A stretch of DNA of 64,000 bases from Nocardioides alcanivorans (GTDB taxonomy: Bacteria > Actinomycetota > Actinomycetes > Propionibacteriales > Nocardioidaceae). Shown here in pieces: positions 29,388 to 37,717 of the stretch. Location of the stretch: the NCBI RefSeq assembly GCF_021555175.1, contig NZ_JAKGRW010000040.1, positions 37,254 through 101,253 of the forward strand, in the 5' to 3' direction. Position numbers and translations under genes: made by a program. The notes under the pieces were generated by a model. The model was given only the letters and a program-made list of their open reading frames with translations, was not told the DNA's origin and made no database searches. How positions within the stretch are numbered: position 1 is the stretch's first letter; each line of letters begins with the position of its first letter.

Positions 29388-31063
29388 TGGTCATCGCCAA
29401 GCCGCGAGACGAGCGCGGCGCGGTGGCGCCACTCGTTGCCGTCTTCGTGGTCATCCTGGTCGGTTTGGCGTCCTTCGCCGTCGACCTGGGGTACCAGCGC
29501 GTTGCTGCTCGCGACATGCAGGCGGTGGCGGACATCGTGGCCATGGACATGGCGCGGCAGTTGGACGGCAAGACGACGGCTCAGCTGGGTGGCACTGCGG
29601 GTTGGCAGTCCGCCCTGTCCTCGAGCCTGGCGCGCAACCAGGACCGCGCGGTCGGTGACTCCTTGGCCGTGACCACCTGCGCCGCCACACAGACATCGGT
29701 CTCCTCTTCCCAGGTGTGCGCCACTCCCGGGATCTACCGGAAGGGGCAGAGCCCCGAGTTCGTCGACAGCGGCTCCGCCCCAGCGACCCACGTGCGAGTC
29801 ATCACCCGAACCAAGGTCGACTACTTCTTCCCCGTGTACGCGAACGACGGGTGGGTGACGAAGACGGCGTACGCGCAGGCAGAGGCGGGAGCCTGCTTCT
29901 CCGTGGGGACCTACGCCGCCCGAATCCGACTCGGTGACGGACAGATCCTCGGCCCGTTGCTGAAGGCGCTGGGCACGGACGTCGGCCTCTCCTTGCTGGA
30001 CGCGCAGGGCCTGGCCGCGGCCGACATCAAGCTGATCGACCTCGTCGACACGAACCTCGGCGTTGGCGGCTACGACGAGCTGGTGGACGCCGACGTCTCC
30101 TTGGGCAGTTTCTACCTGGCGATGGCCCAGGTGCTCGAGCGCGAGGGCGGGCAAGCGGCACAGGTTGCGGTGCTTCGACGCCTGGCCACCGTCGCGGCCC
30201 GCGACGTGGTGGTCAAGATCAGCGACATCGTGGGCATCGACACCACGAACTCGGCTGGTCTCGACGCAGTCGTGAACCTCTTCGACCTCGTCAGCACGGC
30301 GGCCTTCGTCGCCAACGGTGAGAACTCGATAGCCATTCCCGACCTGAACGTGAACGTCCTCGGCGTCAGCAAGCTGAAGGCGAGTCTGAAGATCGGGCAG
30401 AAGCCGATCGCTCACTGTGGTCGGCCCAGGAGCGTGCGGGGCGAGTCGTCGCAGGTGGAGCTGCTGCTCAGCGGCAACCTGGCAAATCTCAACCTGGGGG
30501 TGGCCTCGATCAGCGCGCCCATCGCCATCAGCCTGAAACTTGCGCCGGCGGTGGTCGATCTTGATGCAGTGGTGTGCCTGAGCCCCAAGAAGCGCTTGGA
30601 GTTCATGGTCACGAGTGGTCTCGTCGACCTGGAGATCACCATCGGCAACCCCGCCAACAAGAGGGACCTCGCGGTCAAGCTCCTGCTGGGGCTCATCACG
30701 GTGGTCGACGGCTACCTCCGTCTCTACACGTCACCATCGTCCGGCCAGACCGAGACCGGGTCTGTCACCGTCGACATGGATGACTACGAAGCCGCGCTTC
30801 CCGCGGAGTTCGGCTCCAACTCGATCGGCGTGCCCCACCTCAACCAGGACCTCAATCTCAACGTCCTGGGGATCCTGCCCGTCGGCGGGCTGCTGGGGGT
30901 TGTCGTCAACCCGTTGCTCAGCCTGGTCGTCAATCCGCTGGTGGCTGCTCTCGACTCCTTGCTCCTCTCGCCGCTTCTCCAGGCCCTGGGCATCAACATC
31001 GCAGGAGCCGACGTCTATGCACGCCCGACGGCCGGGTGTGGTCTTCCTCGACTCACCGGCTGA
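29387..31063 (+). CDS. large TadG-like envelope protein, first paralogue
   Basis: A 558-residue protein whose first 70 residues match the TadG N-terminal region (DERGAVAPLVAVFVVILVGL, then ASFAVDLGYQRVAARDMQAVAD): a membrane anchor followed by the conserved DxGxxR..R..QxxAD block. The remaining 490 residues are exported, rich in Leu, Val, Asn and Asp, and contain repeated VNPL-type motifs near the end (NPLLSLVVNPLVAALDSLLL). I do not recognise that part. It is coupled to the TadE-like gene and followed by a close paralogue. Confidence 0.8.
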   Translation: MVIAKPRDERGAVAPLVAVFVVILVGLASFAVDLGYQRVAARDMQAVADIVAMDMARQLDGKTTAQLGGTAGWQSALSSSLARNQDRAVGDSLAVTTCAATQTSVSSSQVCATPGIYRKGQSPEFVDSGSAPATHVRVITRTKVDYFFPVYANDGWVTKTAYAQAEAGACFSVGTYAARIRLGDGQILGPLLKALGTDVGLSLLDAQGLAAADIKLIDLVDTNLGVGGYDELVDADVSLGSFYLAMAQVLEREGGQAAQVAVLRRLATVAARDVVVKISDIVGIDTTNSAGLDAVVNLFDLVSTAAFVANGENSIAIPDLNVNVLGVSKLKASLKIGQKPIAHCGRPRSVRGESSQVELLLSGNLANLNLGVASISAPIAISLKLAPAVVDLDAVVCLSPKKRLEFMVTSGLVDLEITIGNPANKRDLAVKLLLGLITVVDGYLRLYTSPSSGQTETGSVTVDMDDYEAALPAEFGSNSIGVPHLNQDLNLNVLGILPVGGLLGVVVNPLLSLVVNPLVAALDSLLLSPLLQALGINIAGADVYARPTAGCGLPRLTG

Positions 31064-31070
31064 AGCCGGT
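31055..31070 (+). terminator. hairpin overlapping the first TadG-like stop codon
   Basis: ACCGGC-TGAA-GCCGGT places the TGA stop codon in a four-base loop. The stem is only six base pairs with no T run; it could weakly attenuate transcription into the second paralogue. Confidence 0.4.
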
Positions 31071-31142
31071 CTGGACCGAGTGGTCAACGTCCGCGGCTGA
31101 CCCACTACGGTGCTCCCTGGGCATCTCTGGGGAGGGAACGCT

Positions 31143-32780
31143 GTGAAGTTGCTGTGCCGTGCGCGCTCGGGACCACGTGGTCGCATCCAGGTCTTCGGCT
31201 GGTCTGCCAGGGAGCGTGACGAGCGCGGCGCGGTCGCACCGTTCGTGGCGATCGTGACGGTGCTGTTGGTGGGCGTTGCCTCGTTCGCACTCGACCTCGG
31301 CATGCAACGGGTCGCTCGGCGCGACATGCAGGCGCTTGCCGACATCGTGGCGATGGACATGGCTCGCCGGCTCGACGGGCGGACTGCTGGAGCGCTCCAG
31401 GCAGAGATGGTGAGTGCTCGGGACGCGAGCGTCGAACGCAATTCGGACACCACGGTGGGGGACACCCCGGCGGTGTCGCACGAGCTCGGGGTGCTCGCGA
31501 CCGACGGCAGCTTCACGGCGGTCGGGAGTGGCGCCGTACCCAGCGCGGTGAGGGTGACGGCTCGGACCAGCGTCGACTACGCGTTCCGGACCGGGGAGGG
31601 CGCGGCGAGTCGTCGCGCCGTGGCAACATCGCGCTCGGAGGCGTGCTTCTCGGTCGGCTCCTACGCCGCGGCGGTGAGGTCCGACTCCTCGCCGGTCCTC
31701 GGCCCTCTCCTCGGCATCCTCGGCGCGAAGCTCGACATCACGGTGGCGGACGCAAGGGGACTGGCCAACGTCGACCTCCCGCTCCTGGGATTCATCGACG
31801 CCGGCCTCGGTGTGGGCACGTTGGACGAGCTCGTCGCGTTGCGTGGAGTGAGACTCGGAGACTTCTACCTCGCCATGGCCGACGTGTTGCGTCGCGATGT
31901 TGGCAACACCGCCCAGGTGATGCTGCTGGAGGCGCTTGCCGTCCGGGTCCCGGGGCTCGATCTGGATCTGGCCGACATCCTGACTCTCGGGACGGGCGGG
32001 GGCGCCGGCCTGGAAGGTCGACTGAATGTCTTCGACCTCGTGTCGTCCTCCCTCTTCGCCGCCAACGGGGAGAACGCCTTGGCGCTGCCCGATCTGGCCG
32101 TGAATCTCGGTTCCCTGGTGAACCTCGACGCGTCACTTGAGCTGATCCAGAAGCCCAACAATGCATGTGGTCCCCGCGGGACGACGGCATCGACGTCGCA
32201 GCTTGCGCTCCGGCTGAGTGGTGACGTGATCCGCCTCGACCTGGAGATCTTCCGCATCAGGATCGGATTGGACGTCGAGGTCGAGCTGGCACCGGCGGAG
32301 GGCAGCTTGACGTCTGTCAGTTGCACCCCGGGAGCGGACACCATCGTCGTCGCCGTGGGCGACGGTCTCCTGCGTCTGAGGATCACGCTCGACACGTCGA
32401 TCCGGTTGCTCGGTGACCTGATCAAGGTTGCCGAAGGACCGATCAGTCTCTACTCGACCCAGTCTCGACCGCCCCAGGACGTGACGATCACCGCCACCGA
32501 CGGCAACTACGACGTCGCGGCGTCCGTCGGTCCGGGCAGCCTGGGGGTGCCGAACCTCCACGCGGACACCAGTCGGTTCAGGTTGCTCGGTCTTCCCGTC
32601 GGCTGGGCCCTGCAGCCGCTGCTGAACCTCCTCACTGGCAGCATCGTGAATCCGCTCGTGCAAGGACTCGACAGGGTGCTGCTCACGCCGATTCTCGAGA
32701 CGCTGGGCATCCAGGTCGCGGGTGCGGAGGTCCGCCAGAATCCCAAGGCCGTGTGTGGCACTCCCGCGTTGCGGGGCTGA
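31143..32780 (+). CDS. large TadG-like envelope protein, second paralogue
   Basis: A 545-residue paralogue of the preceding protein: same anchor (DERGAVAPFVAIVTVLLVGV), same DxGxxR..R..QALAD block, same Cys-containing FSVGSYAA segment, and the same ending pattern NPLVQGLDRVLLTPILETLG followed by VAGAEV and a final C-G-x-P. The two proteins align over their whole length, so this is a tandem duplication that has diverged considerably. GTG 31143 follows GGAGGGAA. Function is probably in the cell envelope; a pilus role is only suggested by the TadE neighbour. Confidence 0.8.
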   Translation: MKLLCRARSGPRGRIQVFGWSARERDERGAVAPFVAIVTVLLVGVASFALDLGMQRVARRDMQALADIVAMDMARRLDGRTAGALQAEMVSARDASVERNSDTTVGDTPAVSHELGVLATDGSFTAVGSGAVPSAVRVTARTSVDYAFRTGEGAASRRAVATSRSEACFSVGSYAAAVRSDSSPVLGPLLGILGAKLDITVADARGLANVDLPLLGFIDAGLGVGTLDELVALRGVRLGDFYLAMADVLRRDVGNTAQVMLLEALAVRVPGLDLDLADILTLGTGGGAGLEGRLNVFDLVSSSLFAANGENALALPDLAVNLGSLVNLDASLELIQKPNNACGPRGTTASTSQLALRLSGDVIRLDLEIFRIRIGLDVEVELAPAEGSLTSVSCTPGADTIVVAVGDGLLRLRITLDTSIRLLGDLIKVAEGPISLYSTQSRPPQDVTITATDGNYDVAASVGPGSLGVPNLHADTSRFRLLGLPVGWALQPLLNLLTGSIVNPLVQGLDRVLLTPILETLGIQVAGAEVRQNPKAVCGTPALRG

Positions 32781-32898
32781 CCCCACCAGTCGGCCACTCT
32801 CGGAACGCAAGCTGTGGAGCGTGGTGTCACTCCACAGGGGGCGTACGAGCGCTGGGCCGTGTCGGGCGCACACGTGAACCTTCTGCCAGGAGGTCACG

Positions 32899-33255
32899 AT
32901 GACAAGGACTCAGGCACTCGGGGCATACGGCGAGACCCTCGCGGCACAGCACCTCGTCAAACGCGGGATGGTGCTGCTCGACCACAACTGGCGATGCGAC
33001 GCCGGTGAGATCGATCTGGTGCTGCGTGACGCCCGCACCTTGGTCTTCTGTGAGGTGAAGACCCGGCGCACCGTCTCCCGGGGCACTCCGCAGGAGGCCG
33101 TCACCGCGACCAAGGTGGCCCGGATGCGACGGCTGGCGGCGCAGTGGATGGCCGACCACGACGTGCACGTTCCGTTGGTCCGGCTCGACCTGGTTGCCGT
33201 GCTGGCGCCCCACAGCGGTGCGGTCGAGATCGATCACGTGGTGGGGATCGGCTGA
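32899..33255 (+). CDS. YraN/UPF0102 family endonuclease-fold protein
   Basis: A 118-residue protein with the restriction-endonuclease-like core: GAYGETLAAQHLVKRG, NWRCDAGEIDLVLRD and LVFCEVKTR contain the E..D..ExK catalytic-type residues. Members of UPF0102 are usually encoded beside comM and dprA, as here, and are presumed to act on DNA. Its TGA overlaps the comM start. Confidence 0.93.
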   Translation: MTRTQALGAYGETLAAQHLVKRGMVLLDHNWRCDAGEIDLVLRDARTLVFCEVKTRRTVSRGTPQEAVTATKVARMRRLAAQWMADHDVHVPLVRLDLVAVLAPHSGAVEIDHVVGIG

Positions 33256-34850
33256 TGCCCATCGCCTCCACCCGCACCATCACGCTGCAGGGTGCGACCG
33301 GACACCTCGTGCACGTGCAGGTCGACGTCTCCCAGGGCATGGTCGCCACCCAGCTGGTGGGGCGCGCCGACCCAGCGATCAGCGAGGGCCGAGACCGTTG
33401 CCGGACCGCCGTCAGCAACAGTGGTTATGGCTGGCCCAGCACGCGTCGGGTCACGATCCTGCTGTCGCCAGCCGACCTCCCGAAGCGGGGTTCGCACTTC
33501 GACCTCGCCATCGCAGTGGGGGTCATCTGTGCCTCCGACGAGCGGATGTTCAAGGCCGACCTCGAAGATGCGGTCTTCATCGGGGAACTCACCCTGGACG
33601 GACGGTTGCGACCCGTGACCGGGGTGCTGCCGATGGTGATGACCGCTCGGTCACGGGGGATCAGCAGGGTGTTCGTGCCCGAGACGCAGGCAGCGGAGGC
33701 GTCGCTGGTGCCTGACGTCTCGGTGCTGGGAGTGCGATCGCTCGCCCAGGTGGTTGCGCTCGTGGCCGGTTGGGAGGTGCCCGAGTCGCCGCCGATCGAG
33801 GCGAGCTCGGCCACCTCCTTCCTGCAGTGGCGAGGAGATGATCGCCTCGACGAGGTCGACCTCGCCGATCTGCGGGGGATGGAGGACGCCCGGTTCGCGC
33901 TGGAGGTGGCTGCTGCCGGTGGACATCACCTGATGTTGAGTGGGCCGAAGGGATCGGGCAAGACCTCACTGGCCGAGCGGCTGCCGGGGATCTTGCCGAA
34001 CCTGTCGGTGGAGGAGGCGCTGGAGGTCACCGCCGTGCGGTCGTTGGCGGGGCAGGTCGATGCGGCTGAAGGCCTGGTCAGGCGGCCACCGTTCTTCGCC
34101 CCGCATCACAGTGCGACGCGCGCCAGCCTGCTCGGTGGTGGCACGGGCTGGGTGCGCCCCGGAGAACTCAGCAGCGCTCATTGCGGTGTGATGCTCCTGG
34201 ATGAGTTTCCCCTGTTCAACTCCGACATCCTCGAAGCGCTGCGGCAGCCGTTGGAGTCGGGGGAGATCACCATCTCCCGTGGTGAGGAGACCGCGACCTT
34301 CCCAGCTCGCGGCATGTTCGTGCTCGCGTGCAACCCGTGTCCCTGCGGCAACTACTCGTCGGATCCACGGGTCTCCCGGTGTGATTGTGCCGAGCCGCAG
34401 CGACGGCGATACCGCAGCCGCATCTCGGGGCCGATCACCGACCGCATCGACATCGTCCGTCACGTCGAGCCCATCCGTCGGCCCCGCGTGGACCTGCCCT
34501 TCGAGCGCCCGGAGGCGAGTGCCGACGTACGCCGTCGCGTTGCTGCTGCACGCACGCGTCAGGCGGAGCGGTTCGGCGGTGCGTCGTGGCGACTCAACGC
34601 ACACGCTCCTGGTCCAGCCCTGTCCGAGCACTGGCCACTGGAGCCATCGGCTGCGGAGGCAGTCGCCGACGCGATCTATGACGGTGAGCTGACGCAACGT
34701 GGCGCCACGCGGGTGCACCGCCTGGCATGGACCGTCGCTGATCTTCGGGGCACTGCGCAGCCCGGTGCGGGCGAGGTCGCGACTGCCTTGGCCCTGCGGA
34801 CGGGAGCTCCACTGGGTGCCGACTTGCTCCTGGGCAGGAGCGCCAGATGA
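33255..34850 (+). CDS. comM: ComM/YifB-type Mg-chelatase-like AAA+ ATPase
   Basis: ComM is a hexameric helicase that promotes branch migration during natural transformation. The 531-residue protein has the Lon-protease-like N-terminal domain (LSPADLPKRGSHFDLAIAVG), an AAA+ core with Walker A GPKGSGKTS, FAPHHSATRASLLGGGTGWVRPGE, Walker B VMLLDEFPLF, and a zinc-like Cys cluster CNPCPCGNYSSDPRVSRCDC. The frame is intact, unlike comEA and comEC. The stop overlaps the dprA ATG. Confidence 0.95.
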   Translation: MPIASTRTITLQGATGHLVHVQVDVSQGMVATQLVGRADPAISEGRDRCRTAVSNSGYGWPSTRRVTILLSPADLPKRGSHFDLAIAVGVICASDERMFKADLEDAVFIGELTLDGRLRPVTGVLPMVMTARSRGISRVFVPETQAAEASLVPDVSVLGVRSLAQVVALVAGWEVPESPPIEASSATSFLQWRGDDRLDEVDLADLRGMEDARFALEVAAAGGHHLMLSGPKGSGKTSLAERLPGILPNLSVEEALEVTAVRSLAGQVDAAEGLVRRPPFFAPHHSATRASLLGGGTGWVRPGELSSAHCGVMLLDEFPLFNSDILEALRQPLESGEITISRGEETATFPARGMFVLACNPCPCGNYSSDPRVSRCDCAEPQRRRYRSRISGPITDRIDIVRHVEPIRRPRVDLPFERPEASADVRRRVAAARTRQAERFGGASWRLNAHAPGPALSEHWPLEPSAAEAVADAIYDGELTQRGATRVHRLAWTVADLRGTAQPGAGEVATALALRTGAPLGADLLLGRSAR

Positions 34851-35983
34851 CGGGCCCGCTGGAGGCCGAGCGGCATGCACGGCTGGTGCTCAGTCGGGTG
34901 ATCGAACCCGGCACGGTCAAGGTCCATCGTTTGGTGTCGGATGTCGGACCTGTTGCCTTGCGCGACCACCTGGCCAACGACCGCCACCTTGGTGAGCCCA
35001 CGGAGGTCGCTGCGCGGATCGCGGAAGTCGATCCGGTACGGACCCTCGAGCAGGCGCGAAGGCTGGGGATCCGCTACGTGGTCCCGGGTGACGACGAGTG
35101 GCCCGCATCGGTGGAGAGGCTCGACGCGGCTGATCCGCTGCACGACATCGGAGGATCACCCTTGGGGTTGTGGGTGCGCGGGCCGGTTCGTCTGGATGAG
35201 CTGGTGGACTCCGTGGCCGTCGTGGGGTCGCGTTCGGCCACCTCCTACGGCATGGCCACGGCTCAGGAGTTGGCAGGCGGGATCGCCCAGGATGGGAGGA
35301 TCGTCGTCAGCGGGGCGGCGTTCGGCATCGACTATGCGGCCCACCGAGGCGCGTTGGCGGCAGGCGGTCGGACGGTCGCAGTGCTGGCGTGCGGGGCCGA
35401 CCGTCCCTATCCGACCGCCCACCGCGAGTTGATCAGCTACATCGCCGAGCACGGCGCAGTGGTCTCGGAGATGCCGCCCGGCTACGCGCCGATGCGCAAC
35501 CGGTTCCTCAGCCGCAACAGGGTGATCGCAGCGCTGTCTGCGGGCACGGTGGTGGTGGAGGCAGCGGCTCGCAGCGGCGCCCTCAACACCGCGGGGTGGG
35601 CGGGCCGGTTGATGAAGCCGCTGATGGCGATGCCCGGCCCGATCAACAGCGGCACCTCGCGCGGGGCGCACGACCTGATCCGCTCCGGGGCAGCGGTGCT
35701 GGCGACTTGCGTTGAAGACGTCCTGGAGCAGTTGTCGGCGGTGGGGGAGGCCTACTCGCCGGTGCTGCGCGGGCCGGAGGCGGTGCGGGACCGGTTGAAT
35801 CGCGACCAGGCTCGGATCCTCGAGGCCGTGCCCGTCCACAGGCCGGCATCTGCCGACGCCATTGCCCGGACCGCGAGCCTCGGCTCGACGGTCGCCAAGG
35901 ATGCGCTTGCCGAGTTGCGGGAACTCGGTCTGGTCGTGGAGGACGACAGGGGATGGAGGCTCGGTGACCGGGCGCGCGCGTGA
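34847..35983 (+). CDS. dprA: DNA-processing protein DprA
   Basis: DprA loads RecA on incoming single-stranded DNA. The 378-residue protein has the Rossmann-like core (VAVVGSRSATSYGMATAQEL, VVSGAAFGIDYAAHRGAL, RFLSRNRVIAALSAGTVVVE) and a C-terminal winged helix (about 320-375). It is coupled to comM. Normally xerC and rpsB-tsf follow; here an IS element begins 37 bases after the stop, ending the conserved order. Confidence 0.96.
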   Translation: MTGPLEAERHARLVLSRVIEPGTVKVHRLVSDVGPVALRDHLANDRHLGEPTEVAARIAEVDPVRTLEQARRLGIRYVVPGDDEWPASVERLDAADPLHDIGGSPLGLWVRGPVRLDELVDSVAVVGSRSATSYGMATAQELAGGIAQDGRIVVSGAAFGIDYAAHRGALAAGGRTVAVLACGADRPYPTAHRELISYIAEHGAVVSEMPPGYAPMRNRFLSRNRVIAALSAGTVVVEAAARSGALNTAGWAGRLMKPLMAMPGPINSGTSRGAHDLIRSGAAVLATCVEDVLEQLSAVGEAYSPVLRGPEAVRDRLNRDQARILEAVPVHRPASADAIARTASLGSTVAKDALAELRELGLVVEDDRGWRLGDRARA

Positions 35984-36019
35984 TCGAGGCTCTTCCGCGA
36001 TGGGCGGAGGCTGTCTAAG

Positions 36020-37717
36020 CCCGGATCCACCGATGAACTTGGTCTGGTGAGCGCGCCGTAAACGAGAATGCCCTTGTGTAGCGGGAGAATCGGAGTTCTT
36101 GAGGCAACGATTCGACCGAACACAAGGGACATCTCTGAGGTGAAACTCTCTCACACGTCGCGGGCGACGTCGGCGGTCTTCGATGATCCGAATCTCGTGT
36201 CGGCCGGTGGTCTGGTTCCGGTGCTCGCGTTGGCCGAGTCCGCTGGGCTGCGTGATCTGGCGGATCAGCACTTGACGGTGCCGGGCGACAAGGGCGCGAA
36301 CGCCGGGTTGAAGGTCGCCTCGCTGGTCGGTGGGATGGTCGCTGGTGCCGATTCGATCGATGACATGGCGCTGTTGCGTCACGGCGGCATGGGGAGGGTA
36401 TTCGCCCGCGCCTACGCGCCTTCGACGTTGGGTTCCTTCCTGCGGGCGTTCACCTTCGGGCACGTGCGTCAGCTCGACGCGATCGCGTCGAGGTTCCTCA
36501 TCGCGCTGGCAGGACTCACCGAGCTGTTGCGTCCGTCAGCCGAGGTGAGCCCGGATGCAGACGCGAGTGCTGACTACGCGTTGCTCGATGTCGACGACAC
36601 GATCATCGAGGTCCATGGCCACGCCAAGCAGGGCGCCGGGTTCGGCTACTCAGGTGTCCGTGGCCTCAACGCCCTGCTCGCCACCCTCACCATCGCCGGC
36701 GCCGTCCCGGTGATCGTGGCCCAACGGCTCCGCAAGGGCTCGACTGGGTCACCACGCGGTGCGAAGCGACTGGTCGGCGATGCGGTGCGGACCGCCCGAC
36801 GACTGCTCGACAAGTCCCACCCGGTCCTAGTGCGGATGGATTCGGCGTTCTACGGCCGCGGACCAGTTCACGCCGCCCTCAAGGGTGGGGCCGCGGTGTC
36901 GGTGACCGTGCGGATGGACAAGCGGGTCAAGGCCGCCATCGCCACCATCGACGACGATGCGTGGACCACCATCGAGTACACCGATGCCGTCTTCGACGAA
37001 GCCAGTGGCCGGTGGGTCTCACGGGCCGAGGTCGCCGAGATCGGTTTCACCGCGTTTGCCGCCCAGAAGAAGACCGACCACGTGCCGGGCCGGCTGGTGG
37101 TCCGGCGGATCCCGGACTTCAACGCCGAGAAGAACAAGGCAGCCGGCCAAGACACCCTGTTCGACACCTGGCGGTTCCATGCGTTCTTCACCACCACCGA
37201 CGCCGACGTGCTCGACACCGTCGCCGCCGATGCGATCCACCGCCATCACGCGGTCATCGAGCAGGTCCACGCTGACCTCAAACACGCAGCGTTGGCGCAC
37301 CTGCCGTCCGGGGTGTTCACTGCCAACGCGGCCTGGTTGGTGCTCGCCGTGATGGCGTTCAACCTCACCCGAGCCGCCGCCAGCCTCACCGACCCGCAGA
37401 TCGCGAAGGCCACCACCGCCACGATCCGTCGCAAGCTGATCACCGTGCCAGCACGGGTCGCGACCTCAGCACGACGGGTCACTCTGCATCTGCCACAAGC
37501 CTGGCCCTGGGAGACCGCCTGGACTGCCTTGTTTGACCGAGTCAGCGACCCGCCACCCGCCCTCGCGGCCTGACCAACCAGCAGCCACAGCTGCGCGACG
37601 AGGAACAACGTGGAACACCCCGGACAGTGAGGTCCGGCAGATCATCGCGCCCCGGCGCCCTCACCCGGCGACGACCACCATCACCTCATCCCGGCCATGC
37701 CGATCGGTGGATCCGGG
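36020..37717 (+). mobile_element. IS1380-family insertion sequence
   Basis: A 1698-base element bounded by perfect 15-base inverted repeats, CCCGGATCCACCGAT at 36020-36034 and its complement at 37703-37717, with one transposase gene. Length and layout fit the IS1380 family. Flanking tetranucleotides are TAAG on the left and TTCA on the right, so the expected 4-base target duplication is absent. That suggests recombination between copies, an adjacent deletion, or an assembly join at this repeat. Confidence 0.9.
36140..37573 (+). CDS. IS1380-family transposase
   Basis: A DDE transposase of about 477 residues from GTG 36140 (MKLSHTSRATSAVFDDP), intact over its whole length. Acidic catalytic candidates lie in LLDVDDTIIEVHGHAKQG, VLVRMDSAFYG and HHAVIEQVHADLKHAAL. 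The C-terminal NAAWLVLAVMAFNLTRAA is typical of the family. Because the frame is complete and the ends are perfect, the element is probably still mobile. An earlier in-frame start at 36068 is possible. Confidence 0.95.
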   Translation: MKLSHTSRATSAVFDDPNLVSAGGLVPVLALAESAGLRDLADQHLTVPGDKGANAGLKVASLVGGMVAGADSIDDMALLRHGGMGRVFARAYAPSTLGSFLRAFTFGHVRQLDAIASRFLIALAGLTELLRPSAEVSPDADASADYALLDVDDTIIEVHGHAKQGAGFGYSGVRGLNALLATLTIAGAVPVIVAQRLRKGSTGSPRGAKRLVGDAVRTARRLLDKSHPVLVRMDSAFYGRGPVHAALKGGAAVSVTVRMDKRVKAAIATIDDDAWTTIEYTDAVFDEASGRWVSRAEVAEIGFTAFAAQKKTDHVPGRLVVRRIPDFNAEKNKAAGQDTLFDTWRFHAFFTTTDADVLDTVAADAIHRHHAVIEQVHADLKHAALAHLPSGVFTANAAWLVLAVMAFNLTRAAASLTDPQIAKATTATIRRKLITVPARVATSARRVTLHLPQAWPWETAWTALFDRVSDPPPALAA

